In this document: positions 6,905-16,678 of the stretch, piece by piece
Position numbering within the stretch: the first letter of the stretch is position 1
Layout: each line of letters begins with the position of its first letter
Assembly: GCF_008124865.1 (NCBI RefSeq)
Contig: NZ_VNHY01000002.1
Coordinates: 372,001-436,000 of the forward strand
DNA from: Fodinibius salinus
GTDB taxonomy: Bacteria > Bacteroidota > Rhodothermia > Balneolales > Balneolaceae
Reading direction: 5' to 3'
DNA length: 64,000 nt
Program-made: the position numbers and the translations under genes
The notes under the pieces: model-generated
What the model was told of the DNA's origin: nothing
Databases searched by the model: none
Seen by the model: only the letters and a program-made list of their open reading frames with translations

Positions 6905-9900
6905 TCAATTCCTTGCTCGCATTCCTTCTACCCACTGGAAGATAATTGGTACCAAGTAAAGGGTTAGCAGTGTACTTGTAACCATCCCGCCCATCAGCGC
7001 CACAGCCAACGACTGGCGGAAGGCATAGCCATCGCCAATGGGCAACAGCATAGGTATAAGCCCAAAAATGGTTGTCAGGCTGGTCATTACTACGGGACGA
7101 AAACGATGCAGGCCTGCCTGCGTAATGGCCTGATGCAGATTGCCGGTATCGGCATAATAGCGGCGCATAAAATCTACTTTAAGGATAGAATCGTTAACAG
7201 CGATGCCGGTTAAAATCAAAATCCCCATAAACGAAAGGGCATTCAGACTAATACCGGTCATCCACAAAATGATGACTGATCCCACCCAAGCAAAGGGGAC
7301 GGCAGTCAAAATAATAAGCGGATGCCGCAGGCTTTCGAACTGTACAGCCAAAATAATGTAGATAATAATAACGCTGATAAGCAGCAGTAATCCCATATCC
7401 GCCAGCAGCGCGGCTATGTTTTTTACCGACCCGCCGACCTTTACCTCAATACCGGTTTGGCGGGCAAAGTCAGTGAGTGTGTCTTGGATTTTTTGCTTAT
7501 TCCACCACCAGTCAGTAAAACTCAAATCGGCCTTATAACTTAGTACCGGGGTCTGATTGACCCGCTCAAGCTGCTCCGGCTCAGAACTGCGTTCAATAGC
7601 TACCAGTTGTGAGAGTGGTATTTTAAAGTTGTTAAGCTCGAGAGTAATATTATGAGGATCAAAAATACGTTGGTCTTTACCTACCAGCCGAACAGGCACA
7701 TTTTCATCCTGCCGGTTCCAGTCGGTAATCCAACTTCCGCGGGTCAGTGATTCGAGGTACTCTATGATCTGCCGCTCGGAGATCTCCAGCTGCATCATCT
7801 TCTTCTTTTTAAACTGCAGCTGATAGGTATTTATTTGCTGCTTGTATTGCTTTGAGAGCTGTATATCCAGTCCTGCATGCTGTAAATCTTGCTGCAGGCG
7901 GTTGATATTACGTTCGGCTTGTCGGCGATCATTACCCACCAGCCTAAAAAGTATTGGCGGTTCTGAGGACGACGGCAGCACATTCAGTGCGCTTTGTGTT
8001 GCCAGCGGCTGACTACTCCATTCCGGATGGTCATCAATATATGTTGTGAGCCGGCGCCGCACTTGTTCGGCCGTAGCATATCCCTCTACCGGAATACTTA
8101 TAGTAAATTTATTGCGTCCCTCTTCGGAGAGGTTTGACAAATTTGTCTGATCGGTATAGCCACCCAGCACTTGTATGGAACGGTCATTGGCCTTTAAAGA
8201 CATAGTCTGACGAATAGTGCTTTCGGCCGCCTGACGGGTCGTTTGCAGTGATGTATTACCGGGCAGTTGCACCTGATAGCGTACCTGCTTGGGTTCAGTG
8301 TGGGGCAATACGCTCTTGGTAACGGTAATGAGTAACAATCCGGCAAGAACCAGCAGCACCATCATAATTCCCAAAAACAATCCTTTGTGTTGCAAGGCCC
8401 ACTGCAGGCTTTTTTCATACCGATCCCGCAGCCGATCAAAGTAACGGTTAAAGCCAAGCACAGAAGATTGCTGCTCCTCTTTTTGTACTTGGGTAACCAA
8501 GACAGGTAAAATGAGCAAGGCCACCCCAAGTGATGCCAACAAACTTATTGAGAGTGTCCACGCCTGGTCTTTGAAAAAGGCACCTTCGAATCCCCCTAAA
8601 AACACCAGGGGCAAAAAGACCGAGATAGTAGTAAAAGTAGAAGCCGTAACGGCCAGTGCTATTTCGCGCGTTCCCAGGTCAGCAGCCTCAAATATACTGG
8701 CAGCCTCCCCGCGGTGCCTGTTAATATTTTCCAGTACAATAATGGCATTATCAACCAGCAGGCCAATGCCGAGAGTAAGTCCACTGAGAGAAACAATATT
8801 AAGCTGGATATCCGAGAGGTACATCACAAAAAAGGTCAGGAAAATACTCACGGGTATAGCTACGCCAATAGTGAAGGGCGTCCGCCAGTTATCCAAAAAC
8901 AAAAAGAGAATAATGAAAGCCAGCAGCGCCCCATACAACAGGGTTTGCAATAGATTATTTATGGCATTTCGAATGAAACTGGCATTTTCTTGCAGTATGG
9001 TAATGCCGATGTTAGCGTTTTGGGAACGAAGTTCATCAAGCAGGGGCTGCATAGTATCAAAGGCTTCGACGGTATTGGCCCCGTATTCTTTTTTGACGAG
9101 CACACTCAGCACTTCTTTACCATCTACCAGCGAAAAGGAACTTGGGTCGGCCTGGCCCAGCTCTACTTCTGCTACATCACTCAACTTAAGTACACGTCCG
9201 GTACCAAGTGTTTTCAGCGGTACTTCCTCAACATCCTCAATAGATTGTATGCGACTTTGGATTTTTAGAGAGTAGCGGTACCAACCGTCCCGAAGTTCGC
9301 CGGTGGCGGTAAAAAGATTGGCATCAGAAACCAGATTCTCTACTTCGCTGAGTGAAACCTCAAACCGGTTAAGGGTTTTGGGCTGATAATTTATTTTTAC
9401 TTCAGGCTTTACTTCTCCCACCAGTACCGTTTGGGCGATACCTTCGGCCTGCTCCAGCCGACGGGACAATACTTGTTCTGACCATCGCTTTAGATCAAGA
9501 CGGGTTTTAAAATCGGGATTAGCTTCATTGACGCTGGTAATACCTAAAATAGCTATGGGCTCGTCGGAAGAGTTATTCTGAACCAGCTGGGGACGATCTG
9601 CCTGCTGGGGCAAGGCATACTGCACCTGGTCAAGCTTTTCGCGGACATTCAAAAAGGACAGATCCATATTCTGCCCCCATTTAAATCGCAAAGAGATAAT
9701 ACTTTGCCCTTGTCGCGAAAAACTATGAATACTTTCCAGTCCCTGTACAGTACTCAACGTAGCTTCCATGGGTTCATTGATGCGCTGCTCGATTTCCTGT
9801 GGGGCAGCTCCACTCCAGTCGGTACGTACTAAAAGGGTGGGAGAGTCAACCTGCGGAAGCAGGCTTACGGACAACTCACTTAAGGCAATCGTCCCGAAGA

Positions 9901-9952
9901 TGAGCGTCGCTATAATAAGCATTATGGCTGTGATAGGGCGTCTTAGTAGCAC
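6905..9952 (-). CDS. RND-family efflux permease (AcrB/HAE1-like)
   Basis: 1015 residues. Proton-driven inner-membrane exporter that normally works as a trimer with a periplasmic adaptor and TolC. The N-terminal helix LRRPITAIMLIIATLIFG, the pore-domain start SLLPQVDSPTLLVRTDW, the paired periplasmic loops, and the central helices with GLTLGIGLLVDNAIIVLENI (TM4 Asp pair region) and GILILTGIAVNDSILKVDF are all visible. It starts at GTG 9950-9952; an in-frame TAG lies five codons upstream. No adaptor or TolC lies next to it. The nearest adaptor is the fragment at 1-251. Substrate unknown; export of the neighbouring peptides is possible but unproven. Confidence 0.93.
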   Translation of the reverse strand: MLLRRPITAIMLIIATLIFGTIALSELSVSLLPQVDSPTLLVRTDWSGAAPQEIEQRINEPMEATLSTVQGLESIHSFSRQGQSIISLRFKWGQNMDLSFLNVREKLDQVQYALPQQADRPQLVQNNSSDEPIAILGITSVNEANPDFKTRLDLKRWSEQVLSRRLEQAEGIAQTVLVGEVKPEVKINYQPKTLNRFEVSLSEVENLVSDANLFTATGELRDGWYRYSLKIQSRIQSIEDVEEVPLKTLGTGRVLKLSDVAEVELGQADPSSFSLVDGKEVLSVLVKKEYGANTVEAFDTMQPLLDELRSQNANIGITILQENASFIRNAINNLLQTLLYGALLAFIILFLFLDNWRTPFTIGVAIPVSIFLTFFVMYLSDIQLNIVSLSGLTLGIGLLVDNAIIVLENINRHRGEAASIFEAADLGTREIALAVTASTFTTISVFLPLVFLGGFEGAFFKDQAWTLSISLLASLGVALLILPVLVTQVQKEEQQSSVLGFNRYFDRLRDRYEKSLQWALQHKGLFLGIMMVLLVLAGLLLITVTKSVLPHTEPKQVRYQVQLPGNTSLQTTRQAAESTIRQTMSLKANDRSIQVLGGYTDQTNLSNLSEEGRNKFTISIPVEGYATAEQVRRRLTTYIDDHPEWSSQPLATQSALNVLPSSSEPPILFRLVGNDRRQAERNINRLQQDLQHAGLDIQLSKQYKQQINTYQLQFKKKKMMQLEISERQIIEYLESLTRGSWITDWNRQDENVPVRLVGKDQRIFDPHNITLELNNFKIPLSQLVAIERSSEPEQLERVNQTPVLSYKADLSFTDWWWNKQKIQDTLTDFARQTGIEVKVGGSVKNIAALLADMGLLLLISVIIIYIILAVQFESLRHPLIILTAVPFAWVGSVIILWMTGISLNALSFMGILILTGIAVNDSILKVDFMRRYYADTGNLHQAITQAGLHRFRPVVMTSLTTIFGLIPMLLPIGDGYAFRQSLAVALMGGMVTSTLLTLYLVPIIFQWVEGMRARN

Positions 9953-10117
9953 CGTCTCTGAGTTCTATAACAATTGCAAATCATGAACAGTGTAGTATTT
10001 ATTAGATGGAGGGGCAAATATAGTCTTGGAAATTATGTTGCTAAAAGGAAAGCCCTGTTGGAAAATTGTATCTCCTTGAAAGAAAATATTTCAATCTCAA
10101 AAATCCGATAGCTAGCG

Positions 10118-10288
10118 TTACTCTTTCTCAAACGGCAGATCAGTTATTTTCCCTTTCATAACCCGAAGACTGTATGCAATAGATTCATGGGCTTTTACGA
10201 AACGATAGGCAAGCCATGCTAAAAACAAAAGTACACCAATATTTATTATACCGGAAACAATAGCTAAACCAGCAAATTGAGTAAACAT
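10118..10288 (-). CDS. Small single-pass membrane protein (56 aa)
   Basis: Open frame from ATG at 10286-10288 to TAA at 10118-10120. It has one long hydrophobic stretch (about residues 4-28, AGLAIVSGIINIGVLLFLAWLAY), then a basic amphipathic tail ending LPFEKE. The composition (outward N terminus, Trp/Tyr at the membrane border, Arg/Lys inside) looks like a real small membrane protein. It lies about 165 bp upstream of the RND permease on the same strand. No family is recognised. It could be a small pump-associated protein, but that is only position. Confidence 0.5.
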   Translation of the reverse strand: MFTQFAGLAIVSGIINIGVLLFLAWLAYRFVKAHESIAYSLRVMKGKITDLPFEKE

Positions 10289-10622
10289 AAGGAATCGAAT
10301 TTAATTCGTATTCAGATTACCAAGTTGGTTAAAACCACTAGTTAATATAGTTGAATCGTCTAAGGCTTGTAAGATGAAGTCTTTTTGCTATTTACAGGAT
10401 GATCAAACAAAGCAAATGTTACAAAAAGCTTGATTAATTTCTTTTAATCTGACTGCCTATATACATTCGAAGTTTTAAAAAGAGGGAGAGATAGAAATAC
10501 TATCCAATTAAAAACCTCTGTAATGCAAAATATATCCTGCCCACACAACCCTTTACTTTATTGATTAGTCATTGAGCTAAGCTATTTTAAAACTGTCAAA
10601 AGTTATATCGGCGAATTGTTAA
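10289..10622. other. Noncoding gap
   Basis: An AT-rich stretch of about 330 bp. I see no convincing open frame, hairpin or repeat. It must hold the promoter for the minus-strand 56-aa gene and RND permease. Confidence 0.5.
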
Positions 10623-11360
10623 TTAATTTGCCGTATATGAAATAATAAGGGTCCCCGAACTAGCTCCCGATACCGTATATGATGAACTGTTGGTCATATC
10701 CTTTTCGAAGGATCCACTTTGGTCAGTCAAAATTAAGTCATCCCCATCCAGAGACTGGTCTTGAACCGACAGGTTCCAACTTAAATTCAAATCTTGGCCG
10801 CTGCTTAGCTGGTATTTTAACGTCCAGTCAACTTGTTGGACCGTACTGCTACGATAATCTTTTCTCAAGTTGTCACTCTGTGTTACAAAACGTGCATCAA
10901 AGGCTCCCTGAGGAGGGGACGGGGGTGCATCCTTATCAAGGTTCTCATCAAAGGATGCAGTGGCATCATATGATTGTCCTGTTTCCAAATCATTGATTGT
11001 TTCCGTTCCATCTCCTGCTGTTATCACCATCGAATACCGTGGACCGGTTTGCACAAAGTTAGCCGTAAGGTTGGTCTGTTCATTAATGGTAAATGTCAGT
11101 GGATTATCTTGCGACTGCTGGTCGCCGGTCCATTCTCCAAAGCCATATCCATCATTGGCATCAGCTTTAACTGTTACCTCTTCGCCTACATCGAAAGTAC
11201 CACGAGCCGGATCAACCGAACCGCCTTCACTGGGGTTTTCAGTAACTAAAAGCCTCACCTGTTCTGAACTTTTATCATCTCCACCAGTACTGGATCCGCC
11301 ACATCCCATTATCATTACGCTCATAGCTACCAGCCAACAAAACACCTTACTTACCCGCAT
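10623..11360 (-). CDS. Lipoprotein with divergent InlB B-repeat domain
   Basis: 245 residues. Signal peptide with lipobox MIMGCGG (Cys at about 20). Residues ~38-108 form one divergent InlB B-repeat (SEGGSVDP...GTFDVGEEVTVKA...GYGFGEWTGD...TFTINEQTNLTANF), a beta-grasp module common in surface proteins of Bacteroidota. The C-terminal ~130 residues are a beta-rich domain that I do not recognise. It should be an outer-surface or periplasmic lipoprotein with an adhesive or structural role. It stands alone, transcribed away from the operon that starts at 11620. Confidence 0.75.
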   Translation of the reverse strand: MRVSKVFCWLVAMSVMIMGCGGSSTGGDDKSSEQVRLLVTENPSEGGSVDPARGTFDVGEEVTVKADANDGYGFGEWTGDQQSQDNPLTFTINEQTNLTANFVQTGPRYSMVITAGDGTETINDLETGQSYDATASFDENLDKDAPPSPPQGAFDARFVTQSDNLRKDYRSSTVQQVDWTLKYQLSSGQDLNLSWNLSVQDQSLDGDDLILTDQSGSFEKDMTNSSSYTVSGASSGTLIISYTAN

Positions 11361-11619
11361 AATAAATATACTCTTTTGAGTTTAGATCTTATACTTACAC
11401 TTTATGTAAACGTCTGAACAAATTGAAAATATATTATACACATTCATCTGAACATTTGATACCCTCATTTTAACACAAATGCCACCATCTCCTTTGTGTG
11501 GGATTTAAAACAATCCCAAATATTCTTTTTATCGTATTTTAATTTATACAATAATCGTGTAAGCTTTTTTCTTAACGGATCATCTATTTATCTATAATTT
11601 CAAAAAGAAGTCATATTAG

Positions 11620-12321
11620 TTGGATATAGCAAATTCACATACAGCCGTGCTGTTTTTTAGCCGATCTGCACAAGTAGACGCAGACGCTAAAACCTTTTCT
11701 GATGACGGCCGGCACAGCAAAGACTGCCAAATTGCTCAGCAGCTCATTGCTCACACCCGCAAAGAGATTTCCAAAACAGAATTACCCTATTTTATTATTG
11801 ATGAAAGCCAACAAAAAGGTCATTCATTCGGAGAGCGATTTTCTAATGCCTTTGAAGAAATATTCGATCGGGGATTTGATTATGTGATCGCAGTAGGCAA
11901 TGACACTCCGGGGCTATCAAAAGAGCACATCATCGATACTGCCCAAAAGCTGCGTTCGGGATTTGATGTGGTATTAGGCCCCTCAACCGACGGGGGAATC
12001 TGGCTATCGGGCTACAGTAAAGGGGCTTTTAACAAAAAAGCATTCAAACAGCATCCTTGGCAGACAAATCAGCTTCTGTCAGCTATACGGCAATATACCA
12101 ATGCTCTTTCGGTATATGAACTACCGCAACTGGGTGATATCGACTCTCCGCAGGATCTTAACTCTTTTATAAATAGTGCTCCATACATTCTTCGGTCGCT
12201 GGCTACTCTTCTACTATCTATTCTCTCCACTACTTTAGGAGATATAAATAAGTTGCCGCCCACAAGATTAATTACCTTTTTTAATAAACCGAATGCCCTT
12301 CGCGCCCCTCCTTTAGTGTAA
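11620..12321 (+). CDS. DUF2064 / TIGR04282-type glycosyl- or nucleotidyltransferase-like protein
   Basis: 233 residues. GT-A-like fold shown by AVLFFSR at the N terminus, VIAVGNDTPGLS (metal/nucleotide Asp) in the middle, and VLGPSTDGGIWLSGYSK, the DUF2064 hallmark. Members are annotated as glycosyltransferases or CofC-like nucleotidyltransferases and are rarely characterised. It begins at TTG 11620, about 11 bp after AAAGAAG; there is no ATG in a better place. The last ~45 residues after DIDSPQDL are extra. It is the first gene of the operon that continues into the TonB receptor 43 bp later, so it may activate or modify the imported compound. Confidence 0.75.
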   Translation: MDIANSHTAVLFFSRSAQVDADAKTFSDDGRHSKDCQIAQQLIAHTRKEISKTELPYFIIDESQQKGHSFGERFSNAFEEIFDRGFDYVIAVGNDTPGLSKEHIIDTAQKLRSGFDVVLGPSTDGGIWLSGYSKGAFNKKAFKQHPWQTNQLLSAIRQYTNALSVYELPQLGDIDSPQDLNSFINSAPYILRSLATLLLSILSTTLGDINKLPPTRLITFFNKPNALRAPPLV

Positions 12322-12364
12322 GTGAACTTCTTTTCTTCTTTTCACTTACATCTATCCAATAAAT

Positions 12365-15300
12365 ATGTTTACCGGTATGAAACGACTTCTGTGCACTCTA
12401 TTTACTTTAGTCATTGCTACAACTGCATTCGGTCAGTCTAGGCTTGAAGTTTCTGTCATAAATAAAAACGACGGTCAGGTCGTAAAAGACTTGGCAATCA
12501 TTCTCGAAAACCAAGGTATTGGCTATCGACAAATTGACTCTACCAATGCCCAGGGCAAAGCATTCTTTGGCGGCCTGTCAACCTCTGGTTCTTATCGGGC
12601 GATAGCTGTTGAAAATGGTTCATACTACTCGCTCAACGCTGATGATATTGTATTTCGCTCCAACGATAAAAAGAGTATTACAATGGCACTGTTGCCCAAA
12701 GAAACACGCCAGTTGGAAGAGGTTAAAGTACAAGCCAGTAATGCTATTTCTCGTATTAATACTATCGATGCTGAGGTTTCATCGGAGCTTCAGGAACAGG
12801 ATATTGAAAATATCCCAATCGAAGGACGTACGGTAAGCAATTCTCTGCACCGCCTGCCTAATGTCACAAAATCTACCGGCTTTTATTCCGAGGCTCCCAA
12901 AGTAACCATCAACGGTGCTAACTCACTGTACACTAGCTATCTCATTGACGGCATGGACAACAATGAACGATTTCTGGGCGGCCCTCGCTTCCGGATTCCC
13001 ATTGGCTTTTCAAAAAACATCACCGTGCTGGCTAATAACTATTCTGCCGAATATGGACAAACAAGTAACGGCCTATTCAATGTAACAACCAAGTCGGGCA
13101 GCAATAAAATAAGTGGAGAAACTTATTATAATGTGCGTCCCGGTTCTGTTATTGATGCCTCTTCTCCCTTCAATCAAACCGACCTTTCCGGAAATGCCGT
13201 CGACGACGGCTTCCAACGGCACCAGTTTGGACTGGGCGTTGGTGGACCTATCAAAAAAGATAAAACCTTCTTCTACCTTAACGCAGAACAGACCATCGGT
13301 ATAAAAGATAACCTGCTCAACGTTCCCGAGCTGGGCGTTAATACCACTGTTCAGGGTCGCAATAACTACAGCCTACTCTCCGGCAAAATTGACCACAACT
13401 GGAGCGGCAACTTTCGTTCTTCACTGCGCCTGCACAAAGGGTTTGTGAGTATTGACCGGCAGGGCGGTGGACTCAACGGCGGCGTGACTTTCCCCGAAGC
13501 AGCTAATGAGCAAAGCCGTAATTCTTTTACCGCTGCATTACGTAATGTCTATAACGGCAGCGGCTTTACCTCCGAAACAAATTACCAGTATGCTACCTTC
13601 AACTGGATTTTCACCAAACCCAATACCACCGGCGTACCCTCCGTTAATGTGCTAGATCCGCAGGGACAAACGATTGCAAAGCTTGGTGAATCTTTTGGGA
13701 ACTTTGACATCCTGCAGACCATACACCAGGTACAGCAAAAATTCACCTTCTACCGCGGCAAGCACACCATTAAAGCCGGGCTGGATTTTATTGGTTCTAT
13801 CCACAATGATACCCGCGGTGGCAACGCCAAAGGCTTCTACAGGGTACAGCTCAACCAACAGCAACTCAACAATTTACGGTCACAAAATCTGGGCCGTGAT
13901 CTGTCGTACCGGGATATCCCCTCGGGCGTGCAGGTATTGTCGAATACGATAGAGCTTCATCCCAATACCTTTAGCGGCAGTCAATCTATTTACAGTGCGT
14001 ACATTGAGGATCTATACTCGGTTAATAATCAGCTGAATCTAACTTTTGGGCTGCGTTATGATTATGACAACCTCTCAAAAGCCGGCGCCGATCAGGGAGA
14101 TTTCAATAATATATCTCCACGCTTTAACCTTAACTACCGCCTGAATGATAAAAGTAGTTTCCGCGCCGGGTATGGGCTTTTTTATGGACGCATCCCATAT
14201 ACTATTTACAGTGATGCGGTAGCCGGCAGCTCTAATGCACCCGATTTTAAAGAACAGCTTCGACTACTCAGGCAGCAAGGCTTTTTACCTTCCGATACCA
14301 ATATTGACAGGATCACATCTAATGGTAATGCCAGTGCTACCGAGACTAATGTTGCTTACCTTCAGGGATCAACAAGTAAAGATTTTGCCAACTCCGACGG
14401 CTATGCATTTAGTAATCAGAAGACCATTCTTAATCCCAATGGTCTTGATAATCCCTATTCGCACCATTTTACCCTGGGATACCAGCGGCAGCTCCGCGAA
14501 GATGTGCTCTTTTATGTTGATCTGATTCACAAACGCGGCTTTAACAAATTCCGGCTGGCTGATGTCAATACCCCCTCACCATACGAAGTGAATGACCCGA
14601 ATGCGGGCCCTTCTGATGTTCGATCTCAACGGGTGGCTGATGCTACGCGTCGCGTTCCCATCCGGTATGACAACCAAGGCAATCCCTTTGCTCTTAGCAA
14701 TGGCGATACGCTGCGCAATATAGCCCGGCGCGTGACCATGACCCAAAGTAAAGGCGAATCGCGGTACTGGGCCGCCAATTTCAATCTACTTAAAAGTAAG
14801 GGTAGCAGTAGTTACAGTTATCGTATCAGCTATACAATTTCGAGCCTGCGTAACAATACCGAAGACATCAATTTTGAAGCCGAAGACGCTAATGACTTTT
14901 CGGATGAATGGGGACCATCAATCAACGACCGGCGTCACGTACTAAGCGCAGTTGGCACATATTATCCCATTGACAATTTAGGCATCACGCTTACTTCGCT
15001 TATCCAAAGCGGTCAGCCCGTAAACCGCATTCCTGATGCCACTCAATTTGGCGGTACCACTGATCTTAACGGGGACGGCAGCAGTCGCGCCGTACAATAC
15101 ACCGGCAAAACCGATCGCGCGCCGGGTGCTACACGTAACGACAAACGACTGCCGTGGTCTTACACTTTTGATATGAGCCTGCAATACCGTATCTCTATTT
15201 TTGGAAATAACGCCCTACAGTTACGAGCTGATGTTTTTAATGTGCTTAACACCACGAACTATAGCGGCTACACTAGTAATGCTACAGTCAGTAATCAAAT

Positions 15301-15391
15301 CCAGGTAGGCCTTATTGATCAAGACCAGTTTGTATATCGTAATGCTGCACCACCCCGGCAGTTCCAGTTCAGTCTGAGCTATAAATTTTAA
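12365..15391 (+). CDS. TonB-dependent outer-membrane receptor with N-terminal carboxypeptidase-like domain
   Basis: 1008 residues. Signal peptide (cleavage after AFGQ, residue ~24), a CarboxypepD_reg-like beta domain (~25-115), a plug domain with PKVTINGANSLYTSYLIDGMDNN, and a 22-strand-type barrel ending FQFSLSYKF with the terminal aromatic needed for outer-membrane insertion. It transports a substrate across the outer membrane using TonB energy. An internal ATG at 12377 could be the true start. It sits between a DUF2064 gene and a complete ABC importer, so it most likely feeds the same substrate to the YnjB-like binding protein. Confidence 0.93.
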   Translation: MFTGMKRLLCTLFTLVIATTAFGQSRLEVSVINKNDGQVVKDLAIILENQGIGYRQIDSTNAQGKAFFGGLSTSGSYRAIAVENGSYYSLNADDIVFRSNDKKSITMALLPKETRQLEEVKVQASNAISRINTIDAEVSSELQEQDIENIPIEGRTVSNSLHRLPNVTKSTGFYSEAPKVTINGANSLYTSYLIDGMDNNERFLGGPRFRIPIGFSKNITVLANNYSAEYGQTSNGLFNVTTKSGSNKISGETYYNVRPGSVIDASSPFNQTDLSGNAVDDGFQRHQFGLGVGGPIKKDKTFFYLNAEQTIGIKDNLLNVPELGVNTTVQGRNNYSLLSGKIDHNWSGNFRSSLRLHKGFVSIDRQGGGLNGGVTFPEAANEQSRNSFTAALRNVYNGSGFTSETNYQYATFNWIFTKPNTTGVPSVNVLDPQGQTIAKLGESFGNFDILQTIHQVQQKFTFYRGKHTIKAGLDFIGSIHNDTRGGNAKGFYRVQLNQQQLNNLRSQNLGRDLSYRDIPSGVQVLSNTIELHPNTFSGSQSIYSAYIEDLYSVNNQLNLTFGLRYDYDNLSKAGADQGDFNNISPRFNLNYRLNDKSSFRAGYGLFYGRIPYTIYSDAVAGSSNAPDFKEQLRLLRQQGFLPSDTNIDRITSNGNASATETNVAYLQGSTSKDFANSDGYAFSNQKTILNPNGLDNPYSHHFTLGYQRQLREDVLFYVDLIHKRGFNKFRLADVNTPSPYEVNDPNAGPSDVRSQRVADATRRVPIRYDNQGNPFALSNGDTLRNIARRVTMTQSKGESRYWAANFNLLKSKGSSSYSYRISYTISSLRNNTEDINFEAEDANDFSDEWGPSINDRRHVLSAVGTYYPIDNLGITLTSLIQSGQPVNRIPDATQFGGTTDLNGDGSSRAVQYTGKTDRAPGATRNDKRLPWSYTFDMSLQYRISIFGNNALQLRADVFNVLNTTNYSGYTSNATVSNQIQVGLIDQDQFVYRNAAPPRQFQFSLSYKF

Positions 15392-15463
15392 TTAGAATAA
15401 CAGCTTACACAATATATCGTCTTTAAATTTTTGACATCTTATTCCATACTTAAAAATTGTTAG

Positions 15464-16678
15464 ATGAAATTCTTTTTCTATTACGTTCTTATTTTTTCTG
15501 TACTGCTGTTTGCTTCATGCAGCAGTTCACCCGATAACCAAACTGATCTGCAAAACCTTTCTTGGGATCAAATCCTGCAAAAGGCCGAGGGACAATCTCT
15601 GAATATGATGATGTGGCAGGGTGATCCCAACATCAACAAATACATGCAGCAGTATGTAGTGCCGCAGGTTAAAAAGCAATTCGATATTGACCTGAATGTT
15701 TCCAACGGGCAGGGGAGCACCATCGTGTCAGTGCTCATGAGTGAGCTTGAGGCCGGTCAGCAGCAAAGCGAACTAGATCTGGTATGGATCAATGGGGAAA
15801 CCTTTTATCAGCTACGAGAAATCGACGCCCTCTATGGTCCCTTCGTTTCGCAACTGCCCAACAGCAAATTTATCGACTTTAGTAATCCCTTCATAAAATA
15901 CGATTTTCAACAATCCATCAATGGCTATGAAGTTCCCTGGGGCAAGGTACAGTTTACCATCATCTATGATTCGGCCCGTGTATCATCACCACCCACAAAT
16001 CGACAAGCCCTCAGGCAGTATGTCAAAACCCATCCCGGGACATTTACCATCGCCAACGACTTTTCGGGAATGACCTTCCTTAAGTCATTGCTCATTGGTA
16101 TGGCCGGTAAGGGTACGCTAAGCGGTGAGTTTAATGAACAAGCCTATCAAAAATACTCCGAGCGTCTCTGGAATTATATCAACGATATAAAGCCATATTT
16201 TTGGAAAAATGGAGAAACTTTCCCTTCGAACGTGACGGCTATGCACCAGCTTTTTGTTAACGGAGAGCTCAATTTTACGATGAGCAACAACGATACCGAA
16301 GTGGATAATAAAATTTTGGAAGGATTCTTTCCCCAAACAGCACGTGCGTATGTATTTCAAAAAGGTACTATTCGAAATTCACACTATGTGGGCATACCCA
16401 AAAATAGTACCCACAAAGCAGCAGCGATGGTTGTCAGTAATTTTCTAATTTCTCCCGAAGCCCAATATCGCAAAGCACGTCCCGATATCTGGGGCGACGG
16501 TACAGTATTAAGTAAGTTGAAGGTTCCTCCAAAATGGCAACAAAAATTTGCGGCTATGCCCCAACGGTATTATGCTCCACCGCGGGATTCCCTGCAGGAC
16601 CACGCCCTGCGTGAACTGGCCCCGGAATATATGATTCGACTTTATGAGGATTTTCGAACAGAAATTATTCAAAAATAA
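15464..16678 (+). CDS. ynjB: ABC transporter substrate-binding lipoprotein, YnjB-like
   Basis: 404 residues. Lipoprotein signal ending LFASC. The mature part follows the E. coli YnjB pattern: a WDQILQKAEGQS start, LNMMMWQGDPNINKYMQ, SELDLVWINGETFYQL, YGPF and a VPWGKVQFTIIYD segment. YnjBCD systems are catalogued as putative thiamine-type importers, but the true substrate is not established. The permease gene begins inside its last 35 bp. The upstream TonB receptor and the downstream phosphorylase and kinase argue for a nucleoside-like ligand here. Family firm, substrate unknown. Confidence 0.88.
   Translation: MKFFFYYVLIFSVLLFASCSSSPDNQTDLQNLSWDQILQKAEGQSLNMMMWQGDPNINKYMQQYVVPQVKKQFDIDLNVSNGQGSTIVSVLMSELEAGQQQSELDLVWINGETFYQLREIDALYGPFVSQLPNSKFIDFSNPFIKYDFQQSINGYEVPWGKVQFTIIYDSARVSSPPTNRQALRQYVKTHPGTFTIANDFSGMTFLKSLLIGMAGKGTLSGEFNEQAYQKYSERLWNYINDIKPYFWKNGETFPSNVTAMHQLFVNGELNFTMSNNDTEVDNKILEGFFPQTARAYVFQKGTIRNSHYVGIPKNSTHKAAAMVVSNFLISPEAQYRKARPDIWGDGTVLSKLKVPPKWQQKFAAMPQRYYAPPRDSLQDHALRELAPEYMIRLYEDFRTEIIQK

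Noticed and set aside
8511-9275. 254-aa open frame on the plus strand inside the RND permease
   Set aside because: It is the antisense shadow of the permease; composition is Ser/Arg-rich with no domain, and the permease frame is certain.
12322-12364. Possible thiamine (TPP) riboswitch before the TonB receptor or the YnjB operon
   Set aside because: The gap is only 43 bp and no CTGAGA or ACCTGA-type core is present in it or in the 240 bp before 11620.
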